Assembly: GCF_010548525.1 (NCBI RefSeq)
Contig: NZ_JAAGMG010000627.1
Span: 1-64,000 of the forward strand
Length of the DNA stretch: 64,000 nucleotides
Direction of reading: 5' to 3'
DNA from: Streptomyces sp. SID14478
GTDB taxonomy: Bacteria > Actinomycetota > Actinomycetes > Streptomycetales > Streptomycetaceae
The notes under the pieces are model-generated. The model was not told where the DNA came from. It searched no databases and worked only from the letters and a program-made list of their open reading frames with translations. The first letter of the stretch is position 1. Each line of letters starts with the position of its first letter. This document shows, piece by piece, positions 35,029-44,702 of the stretch. Both the position numbers and the translations under genes were made by a program.

Positions 35029-35709
35029 TCAGCCGACCCCGGTGGTCTTGGTCTCGATGACCGCGCGCAGGGACGCGGAGGTGCGGTCGATATGCCGGAC
35101 CAGAAGCTCGACCGCCACGCGGGCGTCCCTGGCGAGAGCCGCGTCCAGCAGCTCCTGGTGTTCGCGGGCCACATCCCGGTCGTAGTCGTGCCCCACGGGG
35201 ACCGACCATCGCCGGTAGATGGTCGCGGCGTCCCTCAGGGCCATGGCGACCGCCAGGAGCCGGTCGTTGCCGCAGCCGTCGAGCAGCGACTGGTGGAACT
35301 GCTCGTGCACGGCGAACCACTCCGCGCTCAGGCTGCCGTCGGGCAAGGCGACGGGAGTGTTGGCCAGTTGGTGGTGGGCAGCGACGGCGGCCGCCTCCCA
35401 CTTGATGTCCCCGCGCTCGATGGACAGGCGCAGGACCATGGACTCGATCTCCGCGCGGGCCTCGGTGAGTTCGTCCAGGTGCTGGAGCGAGAGGGCGACG
35501 ACGCTGAAGCCCTGTTGCGGGGCGGACACCACGAGGCCCTGTTCGGACAGGCGGGTCAGCGCTTCTCGGATGACCGACTGGCTGACTTCGAAGCGCCGCG
35601 AGAGCTCGACCAGCCGGAGACGCTGCCCCGGGCTCAATGTGCCCTGGAAGATCTCTTCCCGGATCTGTGCGTGTACCGCGGCCGCGCGCGTCGTTTTTAC
35701 TCCCGCCAT
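35029..35709 (-). CDS. GntR/FCD-family transcriptional regulator
   Basis: ATG at 35709 (an upstream TTG at 35718 is possible). The 226-residue product has a GntR winged helix (residues ~5-70: VHAQIREEIFQGTLSPGQRL, RRFEVSQSVIREALTRLSEQ, GLVVSAPQQGFSVV) and an all-helical FCD ligand domain (~80-215) with metal-site residues in VHEQFHQSLLDGCGND and VAREHQELLDAALAR. It is divergent to the catabolic operon, separated by 125 bp of AT-rich DNA, and is the likely repressor that responds to a pathway acid. Confidence 0.85.
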   Translation of the reverse strand: MAGVKTTRAAAVHAQIREEIFQGTLSPGQRLRLVELSRRFEVSQSVIREALTRLSEQGLVVSAPQQGFSVVALSLQHLDELTEARAEIESMVLRLSIERGDIKWEAAAVAAHHQLANTPVALPDGSLSAEWFAVHEQFHQSLLDGCGNDRLLAVAMALRDAATIYRRWSVPVGHDYDRDVAREHQELLDAALARDARVAVELLVRHIDRTSASLRAVIETKTTGVG

Positions 35710-35745
35710 GGTCGACAACTCTAACAGTAAAGCGCCAGGTCGACA

Positions 35746-35759
35746 GATTATCGTTAATC
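35746..35759. promoter_or_regulatory. Candidate operator for the GntR regulator
   Basis: GATTA-tcgt-TAATC, an AT-rich inverted repeat in the divergent promoter region between the regulator and the catabolic operon. Its position and symmetry fit a GntR site; binding is inferred. Confidence 0.45.
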
Positions 35760-35834
35760 TATTGCGTTAGAGAGAATCTCTGTGAACACTGGGTTTCGTA
35801 AGCAGTCGACGAGGACGAGACCGCAGGAGTGCAC

Positions 35835-36698
35835 ATGCGCATGGCGAACATCGACGGTCGGTTGTCTGTGCGCCTACCCGGCGGCTTTCGGGATGTCGCC
35901 GACGCGAGCGGTGGCCGGTTCGGCCCCGACCCGCAGCAGGCATTCGCCGACTGGGACGCCTTCCTCACCTGGGCGAAGGAGCACGCTGACAGCGGGCAGC
36001 CGGGCTCCGCTCGCCACCTCACCCCCGACGCAAGCACTGTGTGGGGTCCCCCTGTCCCCCGCCCTGCCCAGATCTTCGCCATCGGGCTCAACTACCGAGA
36101 CCACGTCGCCGAGTCCGGGTTGACCATCCCGGAGGAACCGGCCGTCTTCACCAAGTTCGTGACCTCGCTCACCGGTCACGAACAGAAGGTGAGCCTGCCC
36201 GAGGGACTGGTCGACTGGGAGGTCGAACTCGTCGTCGCCATCGGGCGCCACTGCCGTCTCGCCACCCGCGAGAACGCCTGGTCCCACGTCGCCGGAGTCA
36301 CCGTGGGCCAGGACCTGTCCGAGCGACGGCTCCAGCTCACGGGACCCGCACCCCAGTTCTCCCTGGGCAAGTCGTACCCGGGCTTCGCGCCACTGGGCCC
36401 CGAGCTGGTCACCGTCGACGAGCTCGCAGACCCGGACGACCTGGAGATCGGCTGCGCCCTCGAAGGCGACGAGGTGCTCCAGAAGGGCCGCACGTCCAGC
36501 ATGATCTTCGACGTCCCGGAGCTGATCGTCCGTCTTTCGGCGGTCTGCCCACTGCTACCCGGCGACCTCATCTTCACCGGCACGCCTGCCGGTGTCGGCG
36601 GGGCCCGTGATCCGCAGAAGTTCCTCGCTCCCGGGGACGTCCTCGTCAGCTGGATCGAAGGAGTCGGCGAACTCCGCAACCCCCTGCACCGCGCCTGA
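35835..36698 (+). CDS. Fumarylacetoacetate hydrolase family protein
   Basis: ATG at 35835 after AGGAG (35825-35829); ATG at 35841 is also possible. The 287-residue product has FAIGLNYRDHVAESG (residues 82-95), metal ligands in DWEVELVVAIG (Glu129, Glu131), GVTVGQDLSERRLQ and DLIFTGTPAGVGG near 250. These are the catalytic motifs of FAH/HpcE-type enzymes, which hydrolyse or isomerise/decarboxylate ring-cleavage products in aromatic catabolism. First gene of the operon; the ring-cleavage enzyme follows. Confidence 0.85.
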   Translation: MRMANIDGRLSVRLPGGFRDVADASGGRFGPDPQQAFADWDAFLTWAKEHADSGQPGSARHLTPDASTVWGPPVPRPAQIFAIGLNYRDHVAESGLTIPEEPAVFTKFVTSLTGHEQKVSLPEGLVDWEVELVVAIGRHCRLATRENAWSHVAGVTVGQDLSERRLQLTGPAPQFSLGKSYPGFAPLGPELVTVDELADPDDLEIGCALEGDEVLQKGRTSSMIFDVPELIVRLSAVCPLLPGDLIFTGTPAGVGGARDPQKFLAPGDVLVSWIEGVGELRNPLHRA

Positions 36699-36751
36699 AC
36701 GACCGCATCCACCCCTGCGAGAAGCCGTCCCTCCAAAGAGAGCCGACCGCC

Positions 36752-37750
36752 ATGCCACTGCACCGCCTGACCCAGATCGTCATGGGCGTACCCAACGTCG
36801 AGCAGACCGCCGCCTACTACCAGGACTTCGGCCTGACCCCGAGTGGAGGGCCGCTGGATACGGGAGCTCCGGACAGCGGTCCGGTCGACGCCCCCGCTGC
36901 CACGACGCACAAAAATGGTCAGCGCTTCCGCACAGTGGACGGCGGTGAGCAGCTGCGCATCGTGCGGACACCGCGACGACGCCTGGTCGAGCTCGGTGTG
37001 GGCGTGGACGATCCCGACGACCTCAACCGCGTGACGGCTTCGCTGGCCCTGCTCGGCGTCGCGGCCGACCGCACGCCGTCCGCCGTCGCGGCCGTCGACC
37101 CCGGTACCGAGGTACGGGTCCGCGTCGAGCTCTCTCCGCGTTACCAGCAGACGGCCACGCCCCTGCCTGCGTACAACGCCCCCGGCATCAACACCCGCCT
37201 CCAGGAGCGCGCCGCGGGCATCCTGCGCGAAGCTCCGGTCCAGCCCCGCAAGTTGGGGCACGTCGTGCTCGGCTCCACCGACCAGGAGTTCTCCCAGCGG
37301 TTCTTCCAGGAGGGGATCGGCTTCAAGGTGAGCGACACCGTCAAGGGCCTGGCCGCTTTCATGCGCTGCTCAAGCGACCACCACAACGTGCTGGTGCAGC
37401 AGGCGCCGGTCCCCTACCTCCACCACACGTCCTGGCAGGTCGACGACGTCGACGAGGTGGGCCGCGGTGCGACGGCGATGCTGCAGGCCGACCCGGACCG
37501 GCACACCTGGGGGCTGGGCCGCCACTTCATCGGCTCCAACTTCTTCTGGTACCTCAAGGACCCGGCCGGCACGTTCTCCGAGTACTACTCCGACCTGGAC
37601 TGCATCGTCGACGACGCGCTGTGGACGCCGGGCCAGTGGGAGGGTGCCAAGTCGCTCTGGGCCTGGGGCCCGCCGCCTCCACCGTCCTTCCTCGCCCCCG
37701 AGGATCTCGCGGACCTCATGACCGGCGCCCACAGCGGCCCGACGAAGTAG
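36752..37750 (+). CDS. VOC superfamily extradiol ring-cleavage dioxygenase-like protein
   Basis: ATG at 36752 after AAAGAG. The 332-residue product has two VOC modules. The second carries the 2-His-1-Glu metal site of type I extradiol dioxygenases: His170 (KLGHVVLGS), His225 (YLHHTSWQVDD) and Glu277 (GTFSEYYSD), with RHFIGSNFFWYLKDPAG before the Glu. The first (QIVMGVPNVEQTAAYYQDFG) is the non-metal half. It would open a catechol-type ring by meta cleavage. Confidence 0.85.
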   Translation: MPLHRLTQIVMGVPNVEQTAAYYQDFGLTPSGGPLDTGAPDSGPVDAPAATTHKNGQRFRTVDGGEQLRIVRTPRRRLVELGVGVDDPDDLNRVTASLALLGVAADRTPSAVAAVDPGTEVRVRVELSPRYQQTATPLPAYNAPGINTRLQERAAGILREAPVQPRKLGHVVLGSTDQEFSQRFFQEGIGFKVSDTVKGLAAFMRCSSDHHNVLVQQAPVPYLHHTSWQVDDVDEVGRGATAMLQADPDRHTWGLGRHFIGSNFFWYLKDPAGTFSEYYSDLDCIVDDALWTPGQWEGAKSLWAWGPPPPPSFLAPEDLADLMTGAHSGPTK

Positions 37751-37761
37751 GAGCCCGCGAC

Positions 37762-39396
37762 ATGCCTGTTCACGAGGACCGCACCACGGACAGCGACGTC
37801 CTGGTGATCGGAGCCGGCCCGGTCGGGCTGACGTGTGCGACCTTCCTGGCCCGCGACGGCTGGAAGGTGACTGTTCTCGAACGGTGGCCCTCCCCCTATC
37901 CCCGGCCGCGCGCCGTGCACTTCGACGACGAGGTCGCCCGCCTGCTCGCTGGGACCGGACTCGGCCCACGGCTCGGTGACCTCACGGAGGCGGCCGACAC
38001 CTACGAATGGCGCAACGCCGGCGGTGAGACGCTTCTGCGCTTCGACTGGTCGGGGCTCGGGCCCTCCGGCTGGCCCACCGCGTCGATGATGTACCAGCCG
38101 GACCTCGAACGGGCACTCGTCGATGCGGCGGAGGCCACCGGAGCCGTCACCGTTCTGCGCGGCCACGAGGCCGTCCAGCTCGTCGAGAACCCCGACGCGG
38201 TGCGGGTCACCACCCGGGACACACAGGGCCGTGAACATGGCTTCACCGCCGCGTGGATCGTCGGAGCCGACGGAGCGAACAGTTTCGTCCGCACCCACAT
38301 GCCGACCGAGATGCTCGACCTGGGCTTCTTCTACGACTGGCTGATCGTCGATGTGCGCCCGCACGATCACGAGCGCATATGGAACCCCGTCAACCTGCAG
38401 ATCTGCGACCCGGCCCGGCCCACCACCGCCGTCTCCGGCGGGCCGGGGCGCAGACGGTGGGAGTTCATGCGCATGCCGGGAGAAACGGTGGAAGGGCTCA
38501 ACACCGAGGCCACCGCCTGGCAGCTGCTGGCGTCCTGGGGCCTCTCCCCCGACAACTGCACCCTGGAGCGGCACGCCGTCTACACCTTCCAGGCACAGTG
38601 GGCCGACATCTGGCGCGCCGGCCGCCTGGTGCTCGCTGGTGACGCCGCCCACCTGATGCCGCCTTTCGCCGGTCAGGGCATGTGCTCCGGAATCCGGGAC
38701 GCCGCCAACCTCGCCTGGAAGCTGCACCTCGTCCTCACGGGCGAGGCAGACCCCGCGGTCCTGGACACCTACGGCAGCGAGCGCGGCGCCCACGTCCAGC
38801 ACGCCATCGGCATGTCCGTCGAACTCGGCAAGGTCATCTGCGTCACCGACCCCGACACCGCGGCCGGCCGGGACGCCTTCATGACCGGACAGGGCGCGGA
38901 TCCGGAACGGATCCTGCCCCCGCTGCCTCCGGCGATGCTCCTCGAAGGCGTCATCTCCGCCGAGCCGGACCGGTCGGCCGGGAAACTCAGTCCACAGGCA
39001 CGTGTCCGCCACCGCGACCGCACCGGGCTCCTGGACGAAGTCGTCGGGCACGGCTTCGTGGTGGCATCCACCAGCGACCCGCGCGCTGTTCTGCCTCGCG
39101 AGCAGGTCGCTTTCCTCGACCGGGTCGGCGCACGCCTGCTGCACCTCGTGCCGACAGGCGGCACGGCCGACCCCGAGACGGCCGCCTTCGACGTCGACGA
39201 CGCCTATCTGCCGCACCTTCAGGCAGCGGGCCACACCGGCGTGGTGATCCGGCCCGATCACTACCTCTTCGGCGCCGCACGGAACCCGCAGGAACTGACC
39301 GCCCTCGTCGCTGAACTGGAGGGGCAGCTCGCCTCCCCCCAACGGTCCTCGGCACCCGTAAGTCCCACCTCCGAAGTCCCGGCAGGAAACGCATGA
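37762..39396 (+). CDS. FAD-dependent aromatic monooxygenase (MhpA-like)
   Basis: ATG at 37762 after GGAG, 11 nt past the VOC gene. The 544-residue product has the FAD motif DVLVIGAGPVGLTCATFLAR (residues 12-31), the DG motif VGADGANSFVR (168-178) and GDAAHLMPPFAGQGMCSG (293-310). A C-terminal thioredoxin-like domain follows. These belong to the PHBH-like 3-(3-hydroxyphenyl)propionate hydroxylase group, which adds an ortho hydroxyl to a phenolic ring ahead of extradiol cleavage. Uses NAD(P)H and O2. Overlaps the next gene (ATGA). Confidence 0.9.
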   Translation: MPVHEDRTTDSDVLVIGAGPVGLTCATFLARDGWKVTVLERWPSPYPRPRAVHFDDEVARLLAGTGLGPRLGDLTEAADTYEWRNAGGETLLRFDWSGLGPSGWPTASMMYQPDLERALVDAAEATGAVTVLRGHEAVQLVENPDAVRVTTRDTQGREHGFTAAWIVGADGANSFVRTHMPTEMLDLGFFYDWLIVDVRPHDHERIWNPVNLQICDPARPTTAVSGGPGRRRWEFMRMPGETVEGLNTEATAWQLLASWGLSPDNCTLERHAVYTFQAQWADIWRAGRLVLAGDAAHLMPPFAGQGMCSGIRDAANLAWKLHLVLTGEADPAVLDTYGSERGAHVQHAIGMSVELGKVICVTDPDTAAGRDAFMTGQGADPERILPPLPPAMLLEGVISAEPDRSAGKLSPQARVRHRDRTGLLDEVVGHGFVVASTSDPRAVLPREQVAFLDRVGARLLHLVPTGGTADPETAAFDVDDAYLPHLQAAGHTGVVIRPDHYLFGAARNPQELTALVAELEGQLASPQRSSAPVSPTSEVPAGNA

Positions 39397-41369
39397 ACAC
39401 GCTCGACGCCACGGCGCCCGCAGCTCCGATCTGGACACCCGACCCGGGCACAGCCGCGCGGACGCGCATCGCCCGCTTCACCGAATTCGTGGCCGCCCGC
39501 ACGGGCAGCACCCACGGCGACTACCGCTCGCTCTGGAAATGGTCCGTCGAGGACCTCGCCGGATTCTGGTCGGCAGTGTGGGACTTCTTCGACATCCGCT
39601 CCAGCCACCCGTACGACAGCGTCCTCGACGACGAGCCCATGCCGGCCACCCGGTGGTTCTCGGGTGCACGGCTCAACTACGCCGAGCACGCACTGCGCAC
39701 CGGCGGGCCGCAGACCGCGGTCATCGCGGTGGCCGAGGACGGCACCACCAGTGACGTCAGTCGGGACGAACTCCGCCGCCAAGTGGGGTCGCTGGCCGCA
39801 TGGATGCGCCGCAACGGTGTCGTGCCGGGCGACCGGGTCGCCGGCTACCTTCCCCACACCGTGCACGCCGTCGTCGCGTTCCTGGCGGCGGCCAGCATCG
39901 GCGCCGTCTGGTCCGCCTGCGGACAGGACTACGGAGCCGAAGCCGCGGCAGCCCGCTTCGCACAACTCGAACCGGTCGTCCTGTTCGCCGCCGACGGCTA
40001 CGAGTGGAACGGCAAGCAGCACGACCGCCGCCCCGAGACCGGCCGGCTCCGTGAGGCCCTGCCCACCGTCCGGCACACCGTCCGCATCCCGTGCCTCTCC
40101 CTGCCGACAGCCCCCGACCCGTACGCCGTCGACTGGACGGACGTCACCGCCGGCCAGGACGAGCCCGTCTTCGAGCAACTGCCCTTCGACGCACCGCTGT
40201 GGGTGCTGTTCTCCTCGGGCACCACCGGCACGCCCAAAGGGATCGTGCACGGGCACGGCGGCGTCCTCCTGGACCACCACAAACTGCTGGGCCTGCACCT
40301 CGACCTGCGGCCCGAAGACCGGTTCCTCTGGTACACCACCACGAACTGGATGATGTGGAACATGGTGGTGTCCGGCCTGCTCGTGGGCGCGACCCTCGTG
40401 CTCTACGACGGCAGTCCCGCCTTCCCCGGACCGGACCGGCTGTGGGCACTGGCGGCGCAACACCGTGTCACGGCCCTGGGAATGAGCCCCGGCTACCTTC
40501 TGGGCTCGGCCAAGGCGGGCCTCGAACCCGGCCGTGACCACGACCTGTCCGCCCTGCGGGTGCTCGGCTCCACCGGCGCCCCACTGCCCGCCCGGCCCTA
40601 CGGGTGGGTGCACGAGCACGTGGGATCCCACGTGCAGGTCGCCTCCACCAGCGGCGGCACCGACATCGTCAGCGGATTCGCGGGCGGTGCGCCCAACACC
40701 CCTGTGTGGGCTGGGGAGATCTCCGCCCCTTTGTTGGGCGTCGCACTCGAATCGTGGGACTCGGCAGGGCGGCCCGTCGTCGACCAGGTGGGCGAACTGG
40801 TCGTCACGCGGCCCATGCCCTCGATGCCTCTGTACTTCTGGAACGATCCGGACGGATCGCGCTACCGCGAGGCGTACTTCAGCGTCTTTCCTGGCGTATG
40901 GCGGCACGGGGACTGGATGACCCTGACCTCCCGCGGCAGCGTCATCGTGTCCGGGCGCTCCGACTCCACCCTCAACCGCCAGGGAGTCCGGCTCGGCAGC
41001 GCGGACGTCTACGCCGTCGTCGACAGCCTGCCGGGCATCCGCGAGAGCCTCGTCATCGGCGCGGAACTGGCCGACGGCGGTTACTGGATGCCCCTGTTCG
41101 TCGTGATGGAACCGGGCCACGAACTCACCAATGCCGTACGCGACCGCATCGACGCCGCCCTGCGCACCCACGCCTCACCCCGGCACGTACCCGACACGAT
41201 CCTCGCCGTACCCGCCGTACCCCACACCCGCACCGGAAAGAAGCTGGAGGTGCCCGTCAAGCGCCTCCTGCAAGGAGATTCGCTCGACCAGGTGGCCGAC
41301 CCCGGGGCGGTCGACGACTTCGGGGCCCTCACCTACTTCACCCGCTTCCGCGACCGGCGCACCGAATAA
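39393..41369 (+). CDS. Acetoacetate-CoA ligase-like acyl-CoA synthetase
   Basis: ATG at 39393 overlaps the hydroxylase stop. The 658-residue product has the acetoacetyl-CoA synthetase N-terminus (WKWSVEDLAGFWSAVWDFFD, RWFSGARLNYAEHAL), the AMP-binding P-loop LFSSGTTGTPKGIVHGHGG (~270-288), TTNWMMWNMVVSGLLVGATL and the C-terminal hinge and lysine region (HTRTGKKLEVPVKRLLQG). It forms acyl-CoA with ATP and CoA. In this operon it may activate acetoacetate from the FAH step, or the aromatic substrate itself. Confidence 0.85.
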   Translation: MNTLDATAPAAPIWTPDPGTAARTRIARFTEFVAARTGSTHGDYRSLWKWSVEDLAGFWSAVWDFFDIRSSHPYDSVLDDEPMPATRWFSGARLNYAEHALRTGGPQTAVIAVAEDGTTSDVSRDELRRQVGSLAAWMRRNGVVPGDRVAGYLPHTVHAVVAFLAAASIGAVWSACGQDYGAEAAAARFAQLEPVVLFAADGYEWNGKQHDRRPETGRLREALPTVRHTVRIPCLSLPTAPDPYAVDWTDVTAGQDEPVFEQLPFDAPLWVLFSSGTTGTPKGIVHGHGGVLLDHHKLLGLHLDLRPEDRFLWYTTTNWMMWNMVVSGLLVGATLVLYDGSPAFPGPDRLWALAAQHRVTALGMSPGYLLGSAKAGLEPGRDHDLSALRVLGSTGAPLPARPYGWVHEHVGSHVQVASTSGGTDIVSGFAGGAPNTPVWAGEISAPLLGVALESWDSAGRPVVDQVGELVVTRPMPSMPLYFWNDPDGSRYREAYFSVFPGVWRHGDWMTLTSRGSVIVSGRSDSTLNRQGVRLGSADVYAVVDSLPGIRESLVIGAELADGGYWMPLFVVMEPGHELTNAVRDRIDAALRTHASPRHVPDTILAVPAVPHTRTGKKLEVPVKRLLQGDSLDQVADPGAVDDFGALTYFTRFRDRRTE

Positions 41370-41527
41370 CCGAATAGGGGACGTCAGCCACGGTACGACG
41401 CACCCGCCCGGCGACACCGGCCCCCTACCCATCCACTGCATGCCAGACCCGCGCCGACCCTACGGACAGCCCTCCCGTCAACGGAGTAAGCACAAATAGA
41501 TAAGTTTCAAGGAAAAGAGGTACTTGC

Positions 41528-42508
41528 ATGCCGACACCTCCGTTCGTCGATGTGCACGCACACTTCGTCACCGACCGGTACGTCGAGGAGGCCAGAGCCG
41601 CAGGCCACCTCCACCCGGACGGCATGCCGGGCTGGCCGGACTGGAGTCCTGCCGGCCACCTCGCCATGATGGACAGGGCAGGGATCGGCAAGGCCATGCT
41701 CTCCGTCTCCTCGCCCGGCACGCATTTCGGCCAGGACACGGCCGCCCGCTCCCTGACCCGGCATGTGAACGAATACGCGGCCCGCCTCCGCGCACAACAC
41801 CCCGACCGCTTCGGCCACTTCGCCTCCCTGCCTCTGCCCGACGTACAGGGCTCGGTGGCGGAAGCCGGCCACGCGCTCGACGTCCTCGGCGCGCACGGCC
41901 TCGCCGTGGAGACCAACTCGCACGGAATCTACCTGGGCAACGAGAAGTTCGAACCGCTGTGGGAGGAGCTGGACCGGCACGGGGCCGTCGTGTTCGTCCA
42001 CCCGACCTCTCCACCCGGCGCGGAAGACATCTCGCTCGGGCGGCCCCGCCCGATGATGGAGTTCCTCTTCGACTCGGCACGGGCCGCCTCGGACCTCGTC
42101 CTCAACGGAGTACTGGAGCGTCGGCCCAACATCCGGTGGATCTTCACGCACGGCGGCGGGGTCCTGCCACTGCTCACGGACCGCATCCAACTGTTCGCCA
42201 CCGCCCTGGCGAAGGCACATGCGGACACGGCACCGGTACGCGACCAGCTCGCCCGCATGTGGTTCGACCTCGCCGGCACCCCCTTCCCCCGCCAGGTCCC
42301 CGCACTTGTCGACCTCGTCGGCGACCAGCATCTGCTCTACGGCAGCGACTACTGCTGGACCCCGGCCGACATGGCGATCGAGCAGGCGGCCTCGATCGAC
42401 TCGGCCGACCAGCCCGAGGCCGACACCTGGCGCGCGCTGACCTCACGCAACGCCCGCCGGCTCCTGGAGAGCCGACCGACCGCCTCCGTTCGAGGAGTCC
42501 ACCGATGA
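41528..42508 (+). CDS. Amidohydrolase-2 (ACMSD-type) family protein, possible decarboxylase
   Basis: ATG at 41528 after AGAGGTACTTGC. The 326-residue product has metal ligands DVHAHF (His10, His12), VVFVHPTSPPGAE, IFTHGGGVLPLL and LLYGSDYCWTP (Asp), the set for ACMSD/gamma-resorcylate/6-methylsalicylate decarboxylases. It would remove a carboxylate from an aromatic or muconate-type acid. Belongs to the catabolic operon after a 158-nt gap and is coupled to the next gene. Confidence 0.8.
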   Translation: MPTPPFVDVHAHFVTDRYVEEARAAGHLHPDGMPGWPDWSPAGHLAMMDRAGIGKAMLSVSSPGTHFGQDTAARSLTRHVNEYAARLRAQHPDRFGHFASLPLPDVQGSVAEAGHALDVLGAHGLAVETNSHGIYLGNEKFEPLWEELDRHGAVVFVHPTSPPGAEDISLGRPRPMMEFLFDSARAASDLVLNGVLERRPNIRWIFTHGGGVLPLLTDRIQLFATALAKAHADTAPVRDQLARMWFDLAGTPFPRQVPALVDLVGDQHLLYGSDYCWTPADMAIEQAASIDSADQPEADTWRALTSRNARRLLESRPTASVRGVHR

Positions 42509-43929
42509 CCACCGATGCCGCGCCCCTCCATGGCCGCCTGCTGCTGAAGTCGGCGACGGTGGTCAACACCCGGGACGGGACCCGTACCCCCGACACCGAC
42601 GTACTGATCGGCGACGGCCGCATCCTCCAGGGCGGCCGCGGCATCGAAGAAGCGACCGCAGCCACGGTCGACGCGTCCGGAACGTACGTCGTTCCGGGCT
42701 ACGCGGACATGCACGCACACGCACTCGACCACCACGCCGACGGCCTGCGACTGATGCTGGCACACGGCGTGACCGGCTTCCGGCAGATGGCCGGCTCCCT
42801 CGACAAGCTCCGTGACCGCGCGGCAGGAAATCTCCGCCTTCCGACGGACTCCCCGGCCCTGCTCGCGCTGCCAGGACCACTCCTGCAACCCATGAACAGC
42901 GCCACCAGCGCCCAGGCCGTCGCCACCGTGCGCGAGCAGTACGAAGCCGGGGCCGACTTCATCAAGGTCGGCATGGTCACCCGTGAGGTCTTCTTCGACG
43001 CCCAGGCCGAAGCGACCAGCCTCGGCCTGCCCATCGTCGGCCACCTGCCCCCCGGCATCGACGTGGCCGAGGTGTCCCGGCTGGGCATGAAGTCCATCGA
43101 ACACCTGGGCCCAGGCGCCGCTCTGGTCTCCTGCTGCTCGCCCCAACAGGACCGACTCCGGGAAGCCTCCGCCCGGTCGGCGCCGGCACTTCCGCACATC
43201 AGACTCCCCTTCATGGACAGAATCGCCAAGAGGGTCCTGGCGAAGCTCGTCGTCAATCCCGTGAACCTCAACAAGCCCGCCCAGATCGCGATCCTGGACC
43301 AGGCCCTGGGCACCTACGACGAGGACCTGGCCCGTACCCTCGCCGGCCACTTCGTTGCCGACCGCACCTGGCAGGTGCCGACGCTGATCCGGCTCAAGAC
43401 CCAACACCTCTGCGACGAACCGGCGTTCGACTCTGATCCCGACCTGCGCTACATCTCCCCGAGGGCGCTCAAGTCGTGGCGAGCCGCAGCCGCGAAATTC
43501 GCCAGGTTCTCACCCGCCGAGCGCGCGACGTTCCACGCTGCGTACGCCAACCAACTGGCCCTCACCAAACTGTTCGACGACGCCAGAGTGCCGATGCTCG
43601 CCGGCAGTGACTGCTCGGGAGCGGCCTGGCTCGTACCCGGTGCGTCCCTGCACCACGAATTCGACGAACTCGCCAGGGCGGGCCTCAGTCCCCTGCGCAT
43701 CCTGCAGATGGCCACCTTGCGCCCGGCGGAATTCCTCGGCGCCACCGACACGAGCGGAACGGTCGAACCCGGCAAGAACGCGGACCTCGTCCTGCTCGCC
43801 GCCGACCCTCTCGCAAACAGCGACAACCTTCACAGCATCCAAGGAGTGATCCGGTCCGGTCGGTACTACAGCACCGCCGACCTGAATCGGCTCAAGGAAG
43901 ATATTGCCGCCCGCCGAAGCGTCAGCTGA
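42505..43929 (+). CDS. Amidohydrolase (imidazolonepropionase-like)
   Basis: ATG at 42505 overlaps the previous stop (ATGA). The 474-residue product has the composite beta-sandwich (LLLKSATVVNTRDGTRTPDT, VLIGDGRI), HxH motif ADMHAHALDHH (His70, His72), LPIVGHLPPG, MKSIEHLGPG and LAGSDCSGAAW, and a C-terminal metal-sandwich strand GTVEPGKNADLVLLAADPL. A cyclic amidase or prolidase-like hydrolase. Last gene of the operon; suggests an amide- or lactam-linked aromatic as substrate source. Confidence 0.85.
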   Translation: MTTDAAPLHGRLLLKSATVVNTRDGTRTPDTDVLIGDGRILQGGRGIEEATAATVDASGTYVVPGYADMHAHALDHHADGLRLMLAHGVTGFRQMAGSLDKLRDRAAGNLRLPTDSPALLALPGPLLQPMNSATSAQAVATVREQYEAGADFIKVGMVTREVFFDAQAEATSLGLPIVGHLPPGIDVAEVSRLGMKSIEHLGPGAALVSCCSPQQDRLREASARSAPALPHIRLPFMDRIAKRVLAKLVVNPVNLNKPAQIAILDQALGTYDEDLARTLAGHFVADRTWQVPTLIRLKTQHLCDEPAFDSDPDLRYISPRALKSWRAAAAKFARFSPAERATFHAAYANQLALTKLFDDARVPMLAGSDCSGAAWLVPGASLHHEFDELARAGLSPLRILQMATLRPAEFLGATDTSGTVEPGKNADLVLLAADPLANSDNLHSIQGVIRSGRYYSTADLNRLKEDIAARRSVS

Positions 43930-44661
43930 CACCGTCTTCACCGACGCGGAGATTATGACCATCAGCGAGACCCCCGCGGCCTGCATAACGCGGCCGCGAT
44001 CGCCAAAACTTCACCTCGGCTGAACGCGCTGGTCTTCGGATCCGCGGCCTCCATCGGCTGCGCTATGACACCCACCGCTCCACTGTTCGCCCAGGCGCAG
44101 CAGGTCACCGGCGCGCGGGCAGCAGGCATCGCAGCACCCCACGCTCGATCAGGCGGAACTTGCCCTGGGCCGGCAGATCTTTGACGCCGGCGTGGCTGCC
44201 GAAACGGCGTGACCGTGCTGAACGGCCAGAAACTCGGCCGCCCCACCTTCGACCACGCCCACCGCCTGCTGCGACAGTCCAAACACTCAGACGTCCTCGC
44301 CAACGAACGCCGTACACCCATAGCCGGACCAACCGCATCGACCGGCTGGTCTGCCTGTCCATCCAGACGGTGGCCGTCCCCGTCATCACCACCATGCGCT
44401 AGACGATGCGCCCGCAAGAACAGGGCCCATGCCCCGGACCGGACGGTCAACCGAACGAGCCACACGCGGTGGTGGGTTGATCGCGATCAGCGGAGGACCC
44501 GGCCGACGCGGCAAAGAGGCATCACGATCACTGCTCAGGCCTCGCAGGATGACGCCGTCGGTGGTCTCGGCGAGTGTTCCCATCCGGGCGAGTGGCCTGC
44601 CTTGCACCCCAATAGTTCACGGATCTCGCCCCCAGCAGAGGGCCCAACACGGACAACATGG
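43930..44661. other. Gene-free region
   Basis: Only short shadow frames were found. Nothing with a ribosome site or family motif. Confidence 0.4.
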
Positions 44662-44689
44662 TGCCCCCTCCGGCCGATCGGAGGGGGCA
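44662..44689 (-). terminator. Hairpin terminator
   Basis: Perfect 11-bp arms (44662-44672, 44679-44689), loop GCCGAT, 13 nt past the stop of the secreted-protein gene. Confidence 0.75.
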
Positions 44690-44702
44690 GCTTCACGGGG
44701 CC

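Noticed and set aside
36176-41171. Several long minus-strand frames across the catabolic operon (up to 636 codons)
   Set aside because: They mirror the strong plus-strand genes with clear families and overlaps; third-position bias belongs to the plus strand.
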